Notes under the pieces: generated by a model
Seen by the model: only the letters and a program-made list of their open reading frames with translations
Told to the model about the DNA's origin: nothing
Databases searched by the model: none
Assembly (NCBI RefSeq): GCF_011764445.1
Contig: NZ_BLPG01000001.1
Span: 7,767,001 to 7,831,000 of the forward strand
Direction: 5' to 3'
DNA length: 64,000 nucleotides
DNA from: Phytohabitans rumicis
Lineage (GTDB): Bacteria; Actinomycetota; Actinomycetes; Mycobacteriales; Micromonosporaceae
Shown: one piece after another, positions 11,343-19,521 of the stretch
Numbering within the stretch: the stretch's first letter is position 1
How the letters are laid out: every line of letters starts with the position of its first letter
Made by a program: the position numbers and the translations under genes

Positions 11343-11972
11343 TCAGTGCTCGGTGACGCGGAGGTTGGCATACTCGCCGATCATCGGCGCCATCTGCCGG
11401 AAGCCGAGCTTGCCGCCGGACAGCGGCGCGTCATCCCGCCAGCGGAAGGACACCAGGTCAGCGACCTCGAAGGTGACCTCGCCGCGGTGGACGGTCAGGC
11501 GCAGCGGGTACGGCCCCTGCGCGTCCAGCACCGCCGGCAACGGGTCCGGTCCCTGCGCGACCAGGTGGAAGCCGTAGCTCTTGCGGAGGTTGCACGTGTG
11601 GAGCTTCCGCTCAGACGGCCACATCCGGCGGAAGTACGACACGTGGTACGCGTCCAGGTCGCCGTGGTGATACTGCTCGTACGGGCCGGTGCGCGGCGCC
11701 AGGTCGAAGATGTCCTCGCCCTGCCGCCCGCGCGCGTGGAAGAAGAGGATGCACAGGCCGGGCTCCCGGATCGGCCAGAAATCCCACTCCACCGTGAGGT
11801 CCGGGCCGAAGTCCTGCGGGCACCACAGCACGATGTTGGCGTCCTGGCCGTCCTCGGGCGGACGCAGGCTCTCCAGCCTCAGTCGTCCCCGGGGGAACGA
11901 GACCGCGCCGTCACCCTCCAGCCGGAACGCGGCGATGTCCTCCGGCGAGCTCAACGGATTGTGGTACGTCAT
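11343..11972 (-). CDS. DUF1961 family protein (YesU-like)
   Basis: This 209-residue protein matches the DUF1961/YesU family throughout (YHNPLSSPEDIAAFRLEGDG near the start, CILFFHARG, YHHGDLDAYHVSYFRR). YesU lies in the B. subtilis rhamnogalacturonan gene set and has a lectin-like beta-sandwich fold; its reaction is unknown to me. No signal peptide is seen. It starts 4 bp after the LacI regulator stop codon and is surely co-transcribed with it. With yesL and the PL26 lyase, it makes a rhamnogalacturonan-I role for the locus very likely. Confidence 0.85.
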   Translation of the reverse strand: MTYHNPLSSPEDIAAFRLEGDGAVSFPRGRLRLESLRPPEDGQDANIVLWCPQDFGPDLTVEWDFWPIREPGLCILFFHARGRQGEDIFDLAPRTGPYEQYHHGDLDAYHVSYFRRMWPSERKLHTCNLRKSYGFHLVAQGPDPLPAVLDAQGPYPLRLTVHRGEVTFEVADLVSFRWRDDAPLSGGKLGFRQMAPMIGEYANLRVTEH

Positions 11973-11976
11973 CGAC

Positions 11977-13017
11977 TCACCCCTGCCGGGTCGTGGCCCG
12001 CGCGACCAACTCGGGCGTGAACAGCACCTGCTGGTGCCGGTGAAATGGGTTGCCGGCCTCGTCGATCAGCAGCTCAGCCGCCATGCGGCCGAGCTGCCGT
12101 CGCGGTTGCCGCACCGACGTGAGGGGAACGGTGGCGGCGGCGGCGAAGTCGATGTCGTCGTAGCCCACGATGGCCAGGTCGTCGGGCACGCGGATGCCCA
12201 GGGTGACGCACTCCTGCAGCAAGCCGAGCGCCAGCAGGTCGTTCGCGCAGAACGCCGCGGTCGGGCGCACCTTGCGCGCCATGCCGGCGAGCCGCGCGCC
12301 CGCGCCCCGGCCCTCGGCGACGGTGAGCGCGTCGGTACCGACCATCACGAGGTCCTCGCGGGCCCGGCCCGCGGCCGTGAGCGCGCGCCAAGCGCCCTCG
12401 CGCCGGTCCCGGACCTGCCCGATCCGCTCCGGACCACCGACGAACGCGATCCGCTCGTGGCCGAGGTCGAGCAGGTGTTCGGCGGCCAGACGCCCGCCGA
12501 GGACATCGTCGACCGCCACGGAGCAGCTCATACCGCCACCCCGGGAACCGTCGACGATGACGACCGGGGTGCCGCGCCGCGCAAGATCGTCTATGGTGAA
12601 GCCGTCGGGGTCCACCGGCGTTATCAGCACGCCCTGCACCCGCTGCTCCTTGAGCCGGGTCAGGTAGGAGCGCTCGCGCTCTTCCCGCTGATCGCTGTTG
12701 CAGATGAACACCGAGAGGTCAGCCGCCTCGGCGACGTCCTCGATGCCCTGCGCGACGTCGGTGAAGAACGGATTGCTGGCATCGAGCATCACGTACGCGA
12801 GCACGCGGCTCTTGCCGGCGCGCAGCTGGCGCGCGGACTCGTTGCGCACGAAGCCGAGCTCGCGCATGGCTTGCTGAACCCGTGCCCTGGTGAGCCCGCT
12901 AACCCGTTCCGGACGGTTGAGGACGTTGGACACGGTGCCCACCGACACGCCCGCCGCGGCGGCGACGTCTTTCACGCTCGCAGACCGCGTGGCACCTCCA
13001 GCGGCCGTCAATGCCAT
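11977..13017 (-). CDS. LacI family transcriptional regulator of the rhamnogalacturonan locus
   Basis: This 346-residue LacI/GalR regulator has an N-terminal helix-turn-helix (VKDVAAAAGVSVGTVSNVLNRPERVS, residues 15-40), a hinge helix near residue 60 and a periplasmic-binding-protein-like sensor domain ending FTPELVARATT. It probably represses this locus and is released by a pectin-derived sugar, by analogy with the family. It leads a bicistronic unit with the yesU-like gene. I found no clear palindromic operator in the 200 bp upstream of the gene. Confidence 0.93.
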   Translation of the reverse strand: MALTAAGGATRSASVKDVAAAAGVSVGTVSNVLNRPERVSGLTRARVQQAMRELGFVRNESARQLRAGKSRVLAYVMLDASNPFFTDVAQGIEDVAEAADLSVFICNSDQREERERSYLTRLKEQRVQGVLITPVDPDGFTIDDLARRGTPVVIVDGSRGGGMSCSVAVDDVLGGRLAAEHLLDLGHERIAFVGGPERIGQVRDRREGAWRALTAAGRAREDLVMVGTDALTVAEGRGAGARLAGMARKVRPTAAFCANDLLALGLLQECVTLGIRVPDDLAIVGYDDIDFAAAATVPLTSVRQPRRQLGRMAAELLIDEAGNPFHRHQQVLFTPELVARATTRQG

Positions 13018-13233
13018 GCCCTCGCTCCTCGGCGCTGCCTGTCTAGTAGCTTCCCCGCTTTAAAACGTGACAGCACTCGAAGGAACGGCACCGGATCCGC
13101 AACGGAGCTGTCTGGCTTGGGCTGACCAGAACCCTTACGCCGCACGTGCTTTGACGCGAGGGCGGGGGCGCAGCGAATCCTACTGGCTCATTGAAACATT
13201 TCACAAGAGCGGTGGCGGCGCCCGCGGATGCGC

Positions 13234-13719
13234 TCAGCGCGCCTGCTTCGTGGCGGTGACCGCCGAGCGGAGGGCCGCCAGGAACGCCCGCGCCGCCTGA
13301 TCGTCACCCAGCGCGACGATGTACGAGGAGGCTTCCGCGGAACCCCAGCGCGCCTGCACGTGGACGCTGGAGTCAACGACGGGCGCCGGGTTCATCTGTT
13401 CGATGCCGTCCACGTCGGCCAGCCGCGTCGACAGCACGGTGATGCCACGTTGCTCGCCCACGGTGGCCACGATCAGCGTGGTCGGGGTCAGGACGGCGAC
13501 GGTCTGGTGCTCCGGCTCGGTGGTCGCGCCACCGAGCCGGGCGAGGAGGCCCGGTCTCTTCAGGCTCACCGAGCGCGTCTGGACGCACTCCGTCGCGGTC
13601 GATGCCACCGAGCCCAGCATCCTCGCGGTGGCATGGGCTTCGATGACGTCCAGTACGTCCGGCCGGATGTCACGCACGGAAATGGTTTGGCTACTGCGCT
13701 CGTACAGTCGCTTGCTCAT
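13234..13719 (-). CDS. Conserved hypothetical protein, about 161 aa
   Basis: I do not recognise a named family. The protein begins MSKRLYERSSQTISVRDI and is predicted soluble with alternating alpha and beta segments, including beta-rich stretches TVAVLTPTTLIVATVG and SVHVQARWGSAEASSYIVAL. A PH-like or lipid-binding fold is possible but unproven. I chose ATG 13719, because the frame upstream is low-complexity and non-coding in character. It is divergent from the amphi-Trp gene (start 13821), with about 100 bp holding both promoters. Confidence 0.6.
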   Translation of the reverse strand: MSKRLYERSSQTISVRDIRPDVLDVIEAHATARMLGSVASTATECVQTRSVSLKRPGLLARLGGATTEPEHQTVAVLTPTTLIVATVGEQRGITVLSTRLADVDGIEQMNPAPVVDSSVHVQARWGSAEASSYIVALGDDQAARAFLAALRSAVTATKQAR

Positions 13720-13820
13720 GCGAATACTGTGCCGGCCGATCGGCCAACGAGTCGATATGCGCGGCGGGTATATGTAGGATCGCCGCGTCGTACCACTGTG
13801 GATAGATATGGGGAGAGCAG

Positions 13821-14078
13821 ATGGCGGGGACAACTCGGGACGTCGAGAGTTTCTACTCCACCGAGGAGGTCGTGGCGAAGCTGCGGCGCCTCGCCGACGC
13901 CTTGGAGTCCGAGACGACGTTCCGGATCCAGATCGCCGGTGAACGCATCCGCGTCCCCGCCCGCGCCCAGTTCTCCATCGAGCACGAGCGCGGCGACGGC
14001 GAGGAGGAGATCGAGTTCCAGCTCAGCTGGACGATCGAGGAGGACGACGACGCCGACGACGAGGCCGCGGTCGTCTAG
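13821..14078 (+). CDS. Amphi-Trp domain-containing protein
   Basis: This 85-residue acidic protein fits the small amphi-Trp domain family, with an EEVVAKLRRLADALES helix, a central beta hairpin and the conserved ELSW-type ending seen here as FQLSWTIEE. The C terminus is an Asp/Glu run. The molecular role of the family is unknown. The start is ATG 13821, with ggggagagcag upstream as the likely ribosome-binding site. The neighbouring DUF1905 gene begins 79 bp downstream on the same strand. Confidence 0.8.
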   Translation: MAGTTRDVESFYSTEEVVAKLRRLADALESETTFRIQIAGERIRVPARAQFSIEHERGDGEEEIEFQLSWTIEEDDDADDEAAVV

Positions 14079-14157
14079 GGTCCGCACCCACCGATGAGAA
14101 TCCGCTCGCCCGCCGGTCTAAGCCTTCGACGGTAGGCGACAGCGAAGGGGATTCGTC

Positions 14158-14607
14158 ATGAAGATTCGCGCGGAGTTGCAGGCCACCGGCCGGACGACGA
14201 CCGGATTCGAGGTGCCGGAGGCGCTGGTCGACGCGCTCGGCGGTGGAAGGCATCCGAAGGTTGCCGCCACCATCAACGGGTACACCTTCCGCACTTCCAT
14301 CGCCCGGATGGGCGACGGCTTCTGGCTCGGTGTCAGCGCCGAACGCCGCCAAGCCGCGGGCGTGCAGGCCGGCGACGTACTCGACCTCGAGGTGGAACTC
14401 GACACGGCGCCGCGCGAGGTGGAGCTGCCAGACGACCTCGCCGCGGCGCTGGCCGGCGATCCGGCGGCCAAGGCGTTCTGGGACACGCTTTCCCGCAGCA
14501 AGCAGCAGTGGCATGTCGTCCAGGTCACCGCCGCCAAGAAGGCCGACACCCGGGCCAGCCGGGTGGCGAAATCGGTGGCCATGCTCCGCGACCACCGCGC
14601 CCGCTGA
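14158..14607 (+). CDS. YdeI/OmpD-associated, DUF1905 family protein
   Basis: This 149-residue protein has an N-terminal DUF1905 beta-barrel-like domain (residues 1-85, ending LDLEVELDTAPREV) followed by the helical YdeI/OmpD-associated segment (LPDDLAAALAGDPAAKAFWDTLSRSKQ). The function of the family is not established; members are small cytoplasmic proteins common in actinobacteria. ATG 14158 is preceded by gaagggg. It is followed by 408 bp of repeat-rich, gene-free DNA. Confidence 0.82.
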   Translation: MKIRAELQATGRTTTGFEVPEALVDALGGGRHPKVAATINGYTFRTSIARMGDGFWLGVSAERRQAAGVQAGDVLDLEVELDTAPREVELPDDLAAALAGDPAAKAFWDTLSRSKQQWHVVQVTAAKKADTRASRVAKSVAMLRDHRAR

Positions 14608-14608
14608 C

Positions 14609-14672
14609 CGTAGCCGGCCTCCGTCGTAGCCGGCCTCCGTCGTAGCCGGCCGCCGCCGTGGCCGGCATCCCG
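14609..14672. repeat. Tandem 16-bp repeat, four decaying copies
   Basis: The unit cgtagccggcctccgt occurs perfectly at 14609-14624 and 14625-14640, followed by two degenerate copies at 14641-14656 and 14657-14672. It starts immediately after the stop codon of the DUF1905 gene and contains the GC-rich self-complementary core gccggc. A role in termination is possible. Confidence 0.75.
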
Positions 14673-14674
14673 CC

Positions 14675-14731
14675 GATCAAGGGCATATGGTCGTGGTTTG
14701 ATCTCCGATCCACGACCATATGCCCTTGATC
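14675..14731 (+). repeat. 57-bp palindromic intergenic element, copy A
   Basis: Perfect 22-bp arms, beginning gatcaagggcatatggtcgt, are separated by a 13-base loop. A second copy in the opposite orientation lies at 14876-14932. It lies outside any gene and could form a very stable hairpin in RNA or a cruciform in DNA. The flanking motif cccttgatc recurs with the same 19-bp spacing at 56665-56694. Confidence 0.9.
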
Positions 14732-14875
14732 CGCGATGTTTCCCTTGATCGACGTTGGCCTCCGCCAAGGGCCCTGCGCTGTCCACAATGGAGCTCGGGC
14801 TCTGTCGTGGTGGTGGTGCCCGGAGCGGGATCCCAGGCGCACCCCACACCGCCGCCGATCAAGGACTTCCACGCG

Positions 14876-14932
14876 GATCAAGGGCAAACGGTCGTGGATT
14901 GGAGATCAAAGCACGACCATATGCCCTTGATC
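14876..14932 (-). repeat. 57-bp palindromic intergenic element, copy B (inverted)
   Basis: This is the reverse complement of the 14675-14731 element with four base changes and identical length. Its arms still pair with two to three mismatches. The two copies therefore form a larger inverted pair flanking about 144 bp of gene-free DNA that contains further gatcaagg motifs. Confidence 0.88.
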
Positions 14933-14935
14933 GAC

Positions 14936-15015
14936 GGGGAGAGGCGCGGCGGGCGGGGAGAGGCGCGGCGGGCGGGGCGGGGTGGGCGGGGGAGGCGGGC
15001 GGGGGAAGGCGGGGG
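14936..15015 (+). repeat. G-rich low-complexity tract with a 19-bp tandem repeat
   Basis: The unit ggggagaggcgcggcgggc is repeated twice exactly (14936-14954, 14955-14973) and runs on as a purine/G-rich stretch with many ggg runs to the stop codon of the PL9 gene. Several G runs could form a G-quadruplex in the plus strand; transcripts of the PL9 gene carry the C-rich complement. Confidence 0.7.
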
Positions 15016-16854
15016 CTACAGGGTTACGGGTTTGCCGGCGAAGGTCACCAGGAGGCGGCCGTCGGCGGCGAAGGACCAGGCCAGGGCGCCGGTGCGGGTG
15101 GCGCACCGGGAGCCGTTGGAGCCGGACCAGAACTGGTTGGAGCTGTCGGCGTCGCCGATGATGCGGTCGTTGGTCCCGCTGCCGCCGCGGCACGAGGTGT
15201 TGCCGCGGAACACCGAGGTGCCGGCGTCGAACGAGTAGTTGCGTTCGGCGTTGTCGATGCTGAGGTTGTTCGATACCGAGATGGTGCCGGGGTTGCTGTT
15301 GTAGGTGAAGCCGTGCTTGCCGTTGTGGTACGCGATGCTGCGCCGGACGACGTGGTTGACCGCGATGTCCGAGCCGCCGAGCTTGTAACCGTTGCGGTCA
15401 CCGGCCGCGTTCACGGTGCCGTTGCTGAGGGTGCCGTTGTCGTACGCGATGGAGTCCTCGATGGTCACCGGGTCGATGGGACCGGTGTCGGGCTTGGCGA
15501 ACAGGTCCCAGCCGTCGTCGATGTTGTGGTGGGACACGGCGTAGCGGAAGACGTTGCCCGGGCCGACGGTGAGCTTCGCGGCGAAGCCGTCGGCGTCCTC
15601 TCCGTCGGAGTCGGCGTTGTCGTGCGATTCCGCGCTCAGTACGAGGTTGTTGGCCGGCCACTGGGCGCGGGGCGTGTCCGAGGCGATCCGCGAGATCTGC
15701 AGCCCGGAGTCGCGGTTGAAGCGGGTCACCGTGCGCTCGAAGATGTTGTTGCTGCCGCCGACGAAGATGCCGTTGTCGCCGGCGCGTTCGACGACGATGC
15801 CGTAGAGGTGCCAGAAGTTTCCGTTCACGGCGAGCCCGCGGTTGGCCGGGTCTTCGCTCTGCGCGGAGAAGTTCAGGACCGGGGTCTCGCCGGGGTAGGC
15901 GGACAGCTTCTTGCGGGCGCTGGCGGTGCCGTTGTTGCCCGGCGCGATGGTGACCGTCTGCGACAGGTTGTAGGTGCCGCCGCGCAGGTAGATCGTCCCG
16001 CCGGCGGTGACCCGGGTGATCGCCGAGGTGAGCGTGGTCGGGTTCGCCTGCGTTCCGGCCGCGCCGGCGGCACCGGCCGGCGACACGTACAGGGCGTTGC
16101 CGGCCGTGGGAGGACTGCTCGTCGGCGACGGCGACGGCGTACCAGATGGGGATGTCGTCCCGGTCGGGGATGTCGACGGCGCCGGCGCCGTCGTGGTTGT
16201 GGCCGGTGTCGGGGCCGGGGTCGCGCCGCCGGTCGTGACGGTGATGTCGTCGAAGCTCGCGGTGGCGTAGCTGGTCTGCACGCCGATGCGGCCGGCGGCG
16301 CGCAAGGTGTTGGTGGCCGTGGCGACCGCGCTGCCGTCCACCGAGCCGCTGATCGTGGCGCCGTTCACGGTCAGCGAGAGCGTGTACCACGTCCCGGGCG
16401 ACATTGTTCGGGAGGCGCTGCCCAGCACGGTGACGGTCCCGCTGTTCACCGCCTGCAACTGCACCAGGTTGCCCGGAAGCAGAGCCAGGCGGTAGAAGGT
16501 GGTGGAGCCGGTCGCGCGGGCGAGCAGGCCGACGAACCCGCCGGAGCCGAGCGTCAACGGCTTGACCCTGGCCTGTACGGCGTAGCCGGTCCAGCCGCTG
16601 TCCCCGGCGAAGACCCGGGCGTTGTTGCTCGTGGTGCTCGACTGCCGCAGCACCTTGCTGCCGTCGGCGACCACGCTCCACGTCCCGCCGGACTTGCTCC
16701 AGCCGGCGATGTCGCCGTCCTCGAAGGTGTCGGTGAACCCGGCGGACGAGGCCGAGTTCGCGTCCGCGAAGGACACCGCCGCGAGGCTGCCGAATCCGGC
16801 CACCAGCGCGGCCACACCCACCGCGAGGACGACCTTTCGTTTCCGGCTCTTCAT
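15016..16854 (-). CDS. Secreted PL9 family pectate lyase
   Basis: This 612-residue exoenzyme has a Sec signal peptide (residues 1-30), a beta-sandwich carbohydrate-binding-like domain (about 38-212), a Thr/Ser/Pro linker (about 213-255) and a right-handed parallel beta-helix. PL9 hallmarks are DADGFAAKL, whose Lys aligns with the catalytic base of Pel9A-type enzymes, and HHNIDDGWDLFAK. The family cleaves polygalacturonan or rhamnogalacturonan by beta-elimination with calcium. Here it would release oligomers for the importer encoded 4 to 10 kb to the left. ATG 16854 has a gga-type ribosome-binding site. A sigma factor operon lies immediately upstream on the same strand. Confidence 0.9.
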   Translation of the reverse strand: MKSRKRKVVLAVGVAALVAGFGSLAAVSFADANSASSAGFTDTFEDGDIAGWSKSGGTWSVVADGSKVLRQSSTTSNNARVFAGDSGWTGYAVQARVKPLTLGSGGFVGLLARATGSTTFYRLALLPGNLVQLQAVNSGTVTVLGSASRTMSPGTWYTLSLTVNGATISGSVDGSAVATATNTLRAAGRIGVQTSYATASFDDITVTTGGATPAPTPATTTTAPAPSTSPTGTTSPSGTPSPSPTSSPPTAGNALYVSPAGAAGAAGTQANPTTLTSAITRVTAGGTIYLRGGTYNLSQTVTIAPGNNGTASARKKLSAYPGETPVLNFSAQSEDPANRGLAVNGNFWHLYGIVVERAGDNGIFVGGSNNIFERTVTRFNRDSGLQISRIASDTPRAQWPANNLVLSAESHDNADSDGEDADGFAAKLTVGPGNVFRYAVSHHNIDDGWDLFAKPDTGPIDPVTIEDSIAYDNGTLSNGTVNAAGDRNGYKLGGSDIAVNHVVRRSIAYHNGKHGFTYNSNPGTISVSNNLSIDNAERNYSFDAGTSVFRGNTSCRGGSGTNDRIIGDADSSNQFWSGSNGSRCATRTGALAWSFAADGRLLVTFAGKPVTL

Positions 16855-16924
16855 CTGTTTCCTTCCGTATTTCGCGAGCGAGACGCTTGTAGTGGTCGTG
16901 GCTCGGCGGAAGGTTGCCGACCGG

Positions 16925-16946
16925 CGGTGTGGCGCCGGTCACACCG
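16925..16946 (-). terminator. Hairpin after the sigma-coupled membrane protein gene
   Basis: Arms cggtgtg / cacaccg enclose an 8-base loop. The hairpin begins 8 bp past the minus-strand stop codon at 16955 and lies 70 bp before the PL9 start. It is short and lacks a T run, so it may be a weak terminator separating the sigma operon from PL9. Confidence 0.4.
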
Positions 16947-16954
16947 GGGTTGGC

Positions 16955-17772
16955 TCAGTCCGTGACGTCGAAGTTGCCGTAGACGTGCGGCCGTCTGCGG
17001 TCCGCGTCGGTGGCGAACGCCTCGTACGTGTCGTCGGTGGCGTCGCGGCCCGCGCCGTCGTGGCCGTAGCGGGCGGTGAACCGGTAGGTGCCGGCCGGGA
17101 GCGTGGTGCCCTCGCGCAGCACGAAGTGGTAGAGCAGCGCGCCGGACCGGCGCTCCACTGTGGCGGTGATCGCGCCGCCGGTGACGTCGTGGGTGGCGCC
17201 CTGGTCGCCGAGGCCGGGGGTCATCACCACCCGGATCGTCAGGTCGAGCGCGGTGAGGTCCGCCTCGGCCTTGAGGGTCACCGTGCTCTCCGAGACGTCG
17301 GTGCCGGCCACTTCGATGGAGCCGTCCGACCAGAGACTGCCCTTCTCCACCTGGGTGTCGCCGGGATGGCCACGGACCCTCGACGGCGACGGTGACGCCG
17401 AGGACGGGGACGGGGCCTGCGTCGGACTGTGTGGCCGGCTGGCCGGTGGCCGGCTGGTGGGCGGGGCTGCCGAGCCCGGGGCGGCCGAGCCGGTGGTGCC
17501 CGGCAGGGTCGCCGGCGGCGGTGCGGCGGGCGTCGTGTCCGGCCCGGTGTGGGCGGCCAGCGCCCAGCTGGCGATCCCGCCGAGGCCAAGCACGGTGGCG
17601 ACGGCGAGGGCCGCCCCGGCCAGGCGCGCCGTCTGCCCCGGGGGGCACGAAGCGACCCGCGGTTGGCCGCGATCCGGTTGAGCATCGCCGTCCGGTCGGG
17701 TTCGTGCTCTGCCGCCGCCCGGCGCAGCTCGGCGCGCAGGACACCCTCCGCGGGCTGCCGGTGATCGGTCAC
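16955..17772 (-). CDS. Single-pass membrane protein coupled to ECF sigma factor (apparent frameshift)
   Basis: About 270 residues after correction. The cytoplasmic N terminus reads VTDHRQPAEGVLRAELRRAA, and a single transmembrane helix follows (ARLAGAALAVATVLGLGG). A Pro/Thr/Ser-rich linker leads to an exported beta-rich domain ending HVYGNFDVTD. GTG 17772 overlaps the sigma factor stop codon by 4 bp and has ggaggtgg upstream, so the two are translationally coupled. That is typical of sigma/anti-sigma pairs, though no zinc-binding anti-sigma motif is visible. Oddity: the N-terminal and transmembrane parts lie in different frames. One missing base in the C6G4 stretch near 17636-17646 would join them. 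Confidence 0.68.
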
Positions 17773-18299
17773 CGCGCCACCTCCCAACCGTCGATATGGT
17801 TCGGCAACCGCACGTCCTGGAGCAGGTCGGCCAGTTGGCGGGCGCCGCGTGAGGTCTGGCTCTTCACCGCACCGACCGAGATGCCGAGGATCTCCGCGAC
17901 CTCCCGCTCGGACAGGTCGAACGCGTACCGCAGCACCACGCACGCCCGGCGCCGGTGCGGCAGCCGGCGCAGCGCGCTGCGTACGTCCAGCACGGCCGGC
18001 ACGTCCGGCTGCGAGCGCCCTTGATCGCCGGCGGAGAGGCCAAGCAGTCGCAGGCCGCGGCGGGCGCGGCCTTGCCGGCGGACCCAGCCGCGGGTCAGAT
18101 TCGCCACGATCCCCCGGGCGTACGCGGCGGGGTCCTGGGTCGCCGCCACCCGGTCCCAGTGCCGCCAGACCTCGGTGAGGGCGTCGGCGGCCAGGTCGTC
18201 GGCGATGGCCGTCTCGCCGGTCATCAGGTACGCGAGCCGGGACAGCCCGGCGTAGTGCTGTTCGAAGAACGCGTGGAAGGCGGCGTCACGCAACGGCAC
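17769..18299 (-). CDS. ECF RNA polymerase sigma factor, SigE family
   Basis: This 176-residue sigma-70 factor has region 2 (FFEQHYAGLSRLAYLMTG through ALTEVWRHWDRV) and region 4 (LPHRRRACVVLRYAFDLSEREVAEILGI followed by GAVKSQTSRGARQL). It belongs to the small actinobacterial SigE-type group. I chose GTG 18299, preceded by aggtggaagg, rather than GTG 18347, because region 2 begins directly after it. The coupled membrane protein may control it. Possible targets include the adjacent PL9 gene, but that is inference. Confidence 0.9.
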   Translation of the reverse strand: MPLRDAAFHAFFEQHYAGLSRLAYLMTGETAIADDLAADALTEVWRHWDRVAATQDPAAYARGIVANLTRGWVRRQGRARRGLRLLGLSAGDQGRSQPDVPAVLDVRSALRRLPHRRRACVVLRYAFDLSEREVAEILGISVGAVKSQTSRGARQLADLLQDVRLPNHIDGWEVAR

Positions 18300-18335
18300 G
18301 GCCTTCCACCTCGGCAACTCTAGACGTACGCCAGG

Positions 18336-18379
18336 CGCCCGGCGCACTTGTGTTCAGACGTACACAAGTGCGCCGGGCG
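18336..18379 (-). terminator. Strong hairpin after the siderophore-binding protein gene
   Basis: Perfect 18-bp arms, beginning cgcccggcgcacttgtgt, enclose an 8-base loop. The hairpin starts 37 bp after the minus-strand stop codon at 18417 and 37 bp before the sigma factor start, so it probably ends the iron-uptake transcript. The symmetrical acttgtgt/acacaagt core could also be a protein-binding site for the sigma operon promoter. Confidence 0.7.
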
Positions 18380-18416
18380 GCCGAAAAGGTTGCTCGCGGG
18401 CGGAAGGTTTTCTTGG

Positions 18417-19463
18417 TCAGGCGCCGACCTTCGCCGCCGCGGCGGCGAGCGCCGCGACGTACTTGTCGAGGCCCCAGGTCACCGAGAGCGCCGTCGGCGG
18501 GGACACCGAGGCGATGAACTCCGCGCCCACCAGGGACGCCACCGTGCCGTTCTGCACCTGCGGCATGGTTTTCGCGGACTTCGAGGCGAGGAAGGTGTCC
18601 TGTTCGGCCTGGGTGGTCGCGAACGAGACGAGGACGTCCGAGGTGAGCTTGTCGAGCTTCTCGTAGCTGAGCGTGAAGTAGAACGGGGACTCGGCGGTGC
18701 CGAGCTCGTTGACGCTCGCGGCGCCCTTCATGCCGAGGTCGAGCGCGAACTCCACGCGGGCGTCGGCCTCCTTGTAGACGTAGAAGGTGCCGGCCGAGTC
18801 CCAGACCATGGCCACCGTCTTGCCGGCCAGTTCGGGGTGCTCGCCCGCCTTCTGCGCGAGGAGCTTGTCGAAGTCCGCGAGCAGGGCGTCGGCCTCGGCC
18901 TTCTTACCCAGCGCGGTGCCGACCGTGGTGACCACGTCCCGCCATGGCGTCGCCCACGCCTCCTTCGGGTACGCCACCGTGGGGGCGATCGCGCTGAGCA
19001 GGTCGTACTGCTCCTTGTCGATGCCGGAGTACGGGGCGAGGATGAGGTCGGGGTTGGCGGCGGCGATCTCCTCCACCGGCGGCTCCTGCGTCTCCGGCAG
19101 CACGGTCGGTGTCGCCGCGCCGAGCGCGGTGAGCTTCTGCGCGATCCACGGCAGTACGCCGTTCTTGTCGCCGCCGTAGCTCTGGAAGGGGATGGCCACC
19201 GGTACGACGCCGAGCGCGATCGCGGCGTCGGCGCTGCCCCAGCCCCACGTGACGACGCGGGTCGGCGCGGTCTGGATGGTGGTGCCGCCGAAGGCGTGGT
19301 TGATGGTGACCGGGAAGCTGGCTGATGAGGATCCGGTGCCGGCCGCGTCGCCGTCCGAGTCGCCGGTCCTGTCGTCCGAGCCGGACCCGCCGCATGCGGT
19401 CAGGGCGAGGGTGAACGCGAGGGGGGCTGCGAGCAGCGCCCGGGTGAGTCTTTTGCTGATCAC
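18417..19463 (-). CDS. Fe3+-siderophore ABC transporter substrate-binding lipoprotein
   Basis: This 348-residue lipoprotein has the lipobox LTAC (Cys 24 counted from GTG 19463) and a FepB/FhuD-type periplasmic-binding fold (APTRVVTWGWGSADAAIALG, NPDLILAPYSGI, AWATPWRDVV). I chose GTG 19463, with ggag 8 bases upstream, because it gives a normal signal peptide; a longer frame to 19520 would remove the leader. It follows two FecCD permease genes on the same strand and has its own iron box at 19522-19540. It should deliver ferric siderophores at the cell surface. Confidence 0.92.
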   Translation of the reverse strand: MISKRLTRALLAAPLAFTLALTACGGSGSDDRTGDSDGDAAGTGSSSASFPVTINHAFGGTTIQTAPTRVVTWGWGSADAAIALGVVPVAIPFQSYGGDKNGVLPWIAQKLTALGAATPTVLPETQEPPVEEIAAANPDLILAPYSGIDKEQYDLLSAIAPTVAYPKEAWATPWRDVVTTVGTALGKKAEADALLADFDKLLAQKAGEHPELAGKTVAMVWDSAGTFYVYKEADARVEFALDLGMKGAASVNELGTAESPFYFTLSYEKLDKLTSDVLVSFATTQAEQDTFLASKSAKTMPQVQNGTVASLVGAEFIASVSPPTALSVTWGLDKYVAALAAAAAKVGA

Positions 19464-19521
19464 GATGTCTCCAGAGGTCGCGGCCGATCCGCGGAAGCGA
19501 CCACATGCAACCATGGTCAAG

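Noticed and set aside
14609..15015. CRISPR array
   Set aside because: Repeats are palindromic or tandem, few, and not separated by unique spacers of regular length; no cas genes are nearby.
14755..16965. Plus-strand open frame of 736 codons opposite the PL9 lyase
   Set aside because: It crosses the repeat region and reads the PL9 gene antisense as Gly/Ala/Val/Arg text with no domain.
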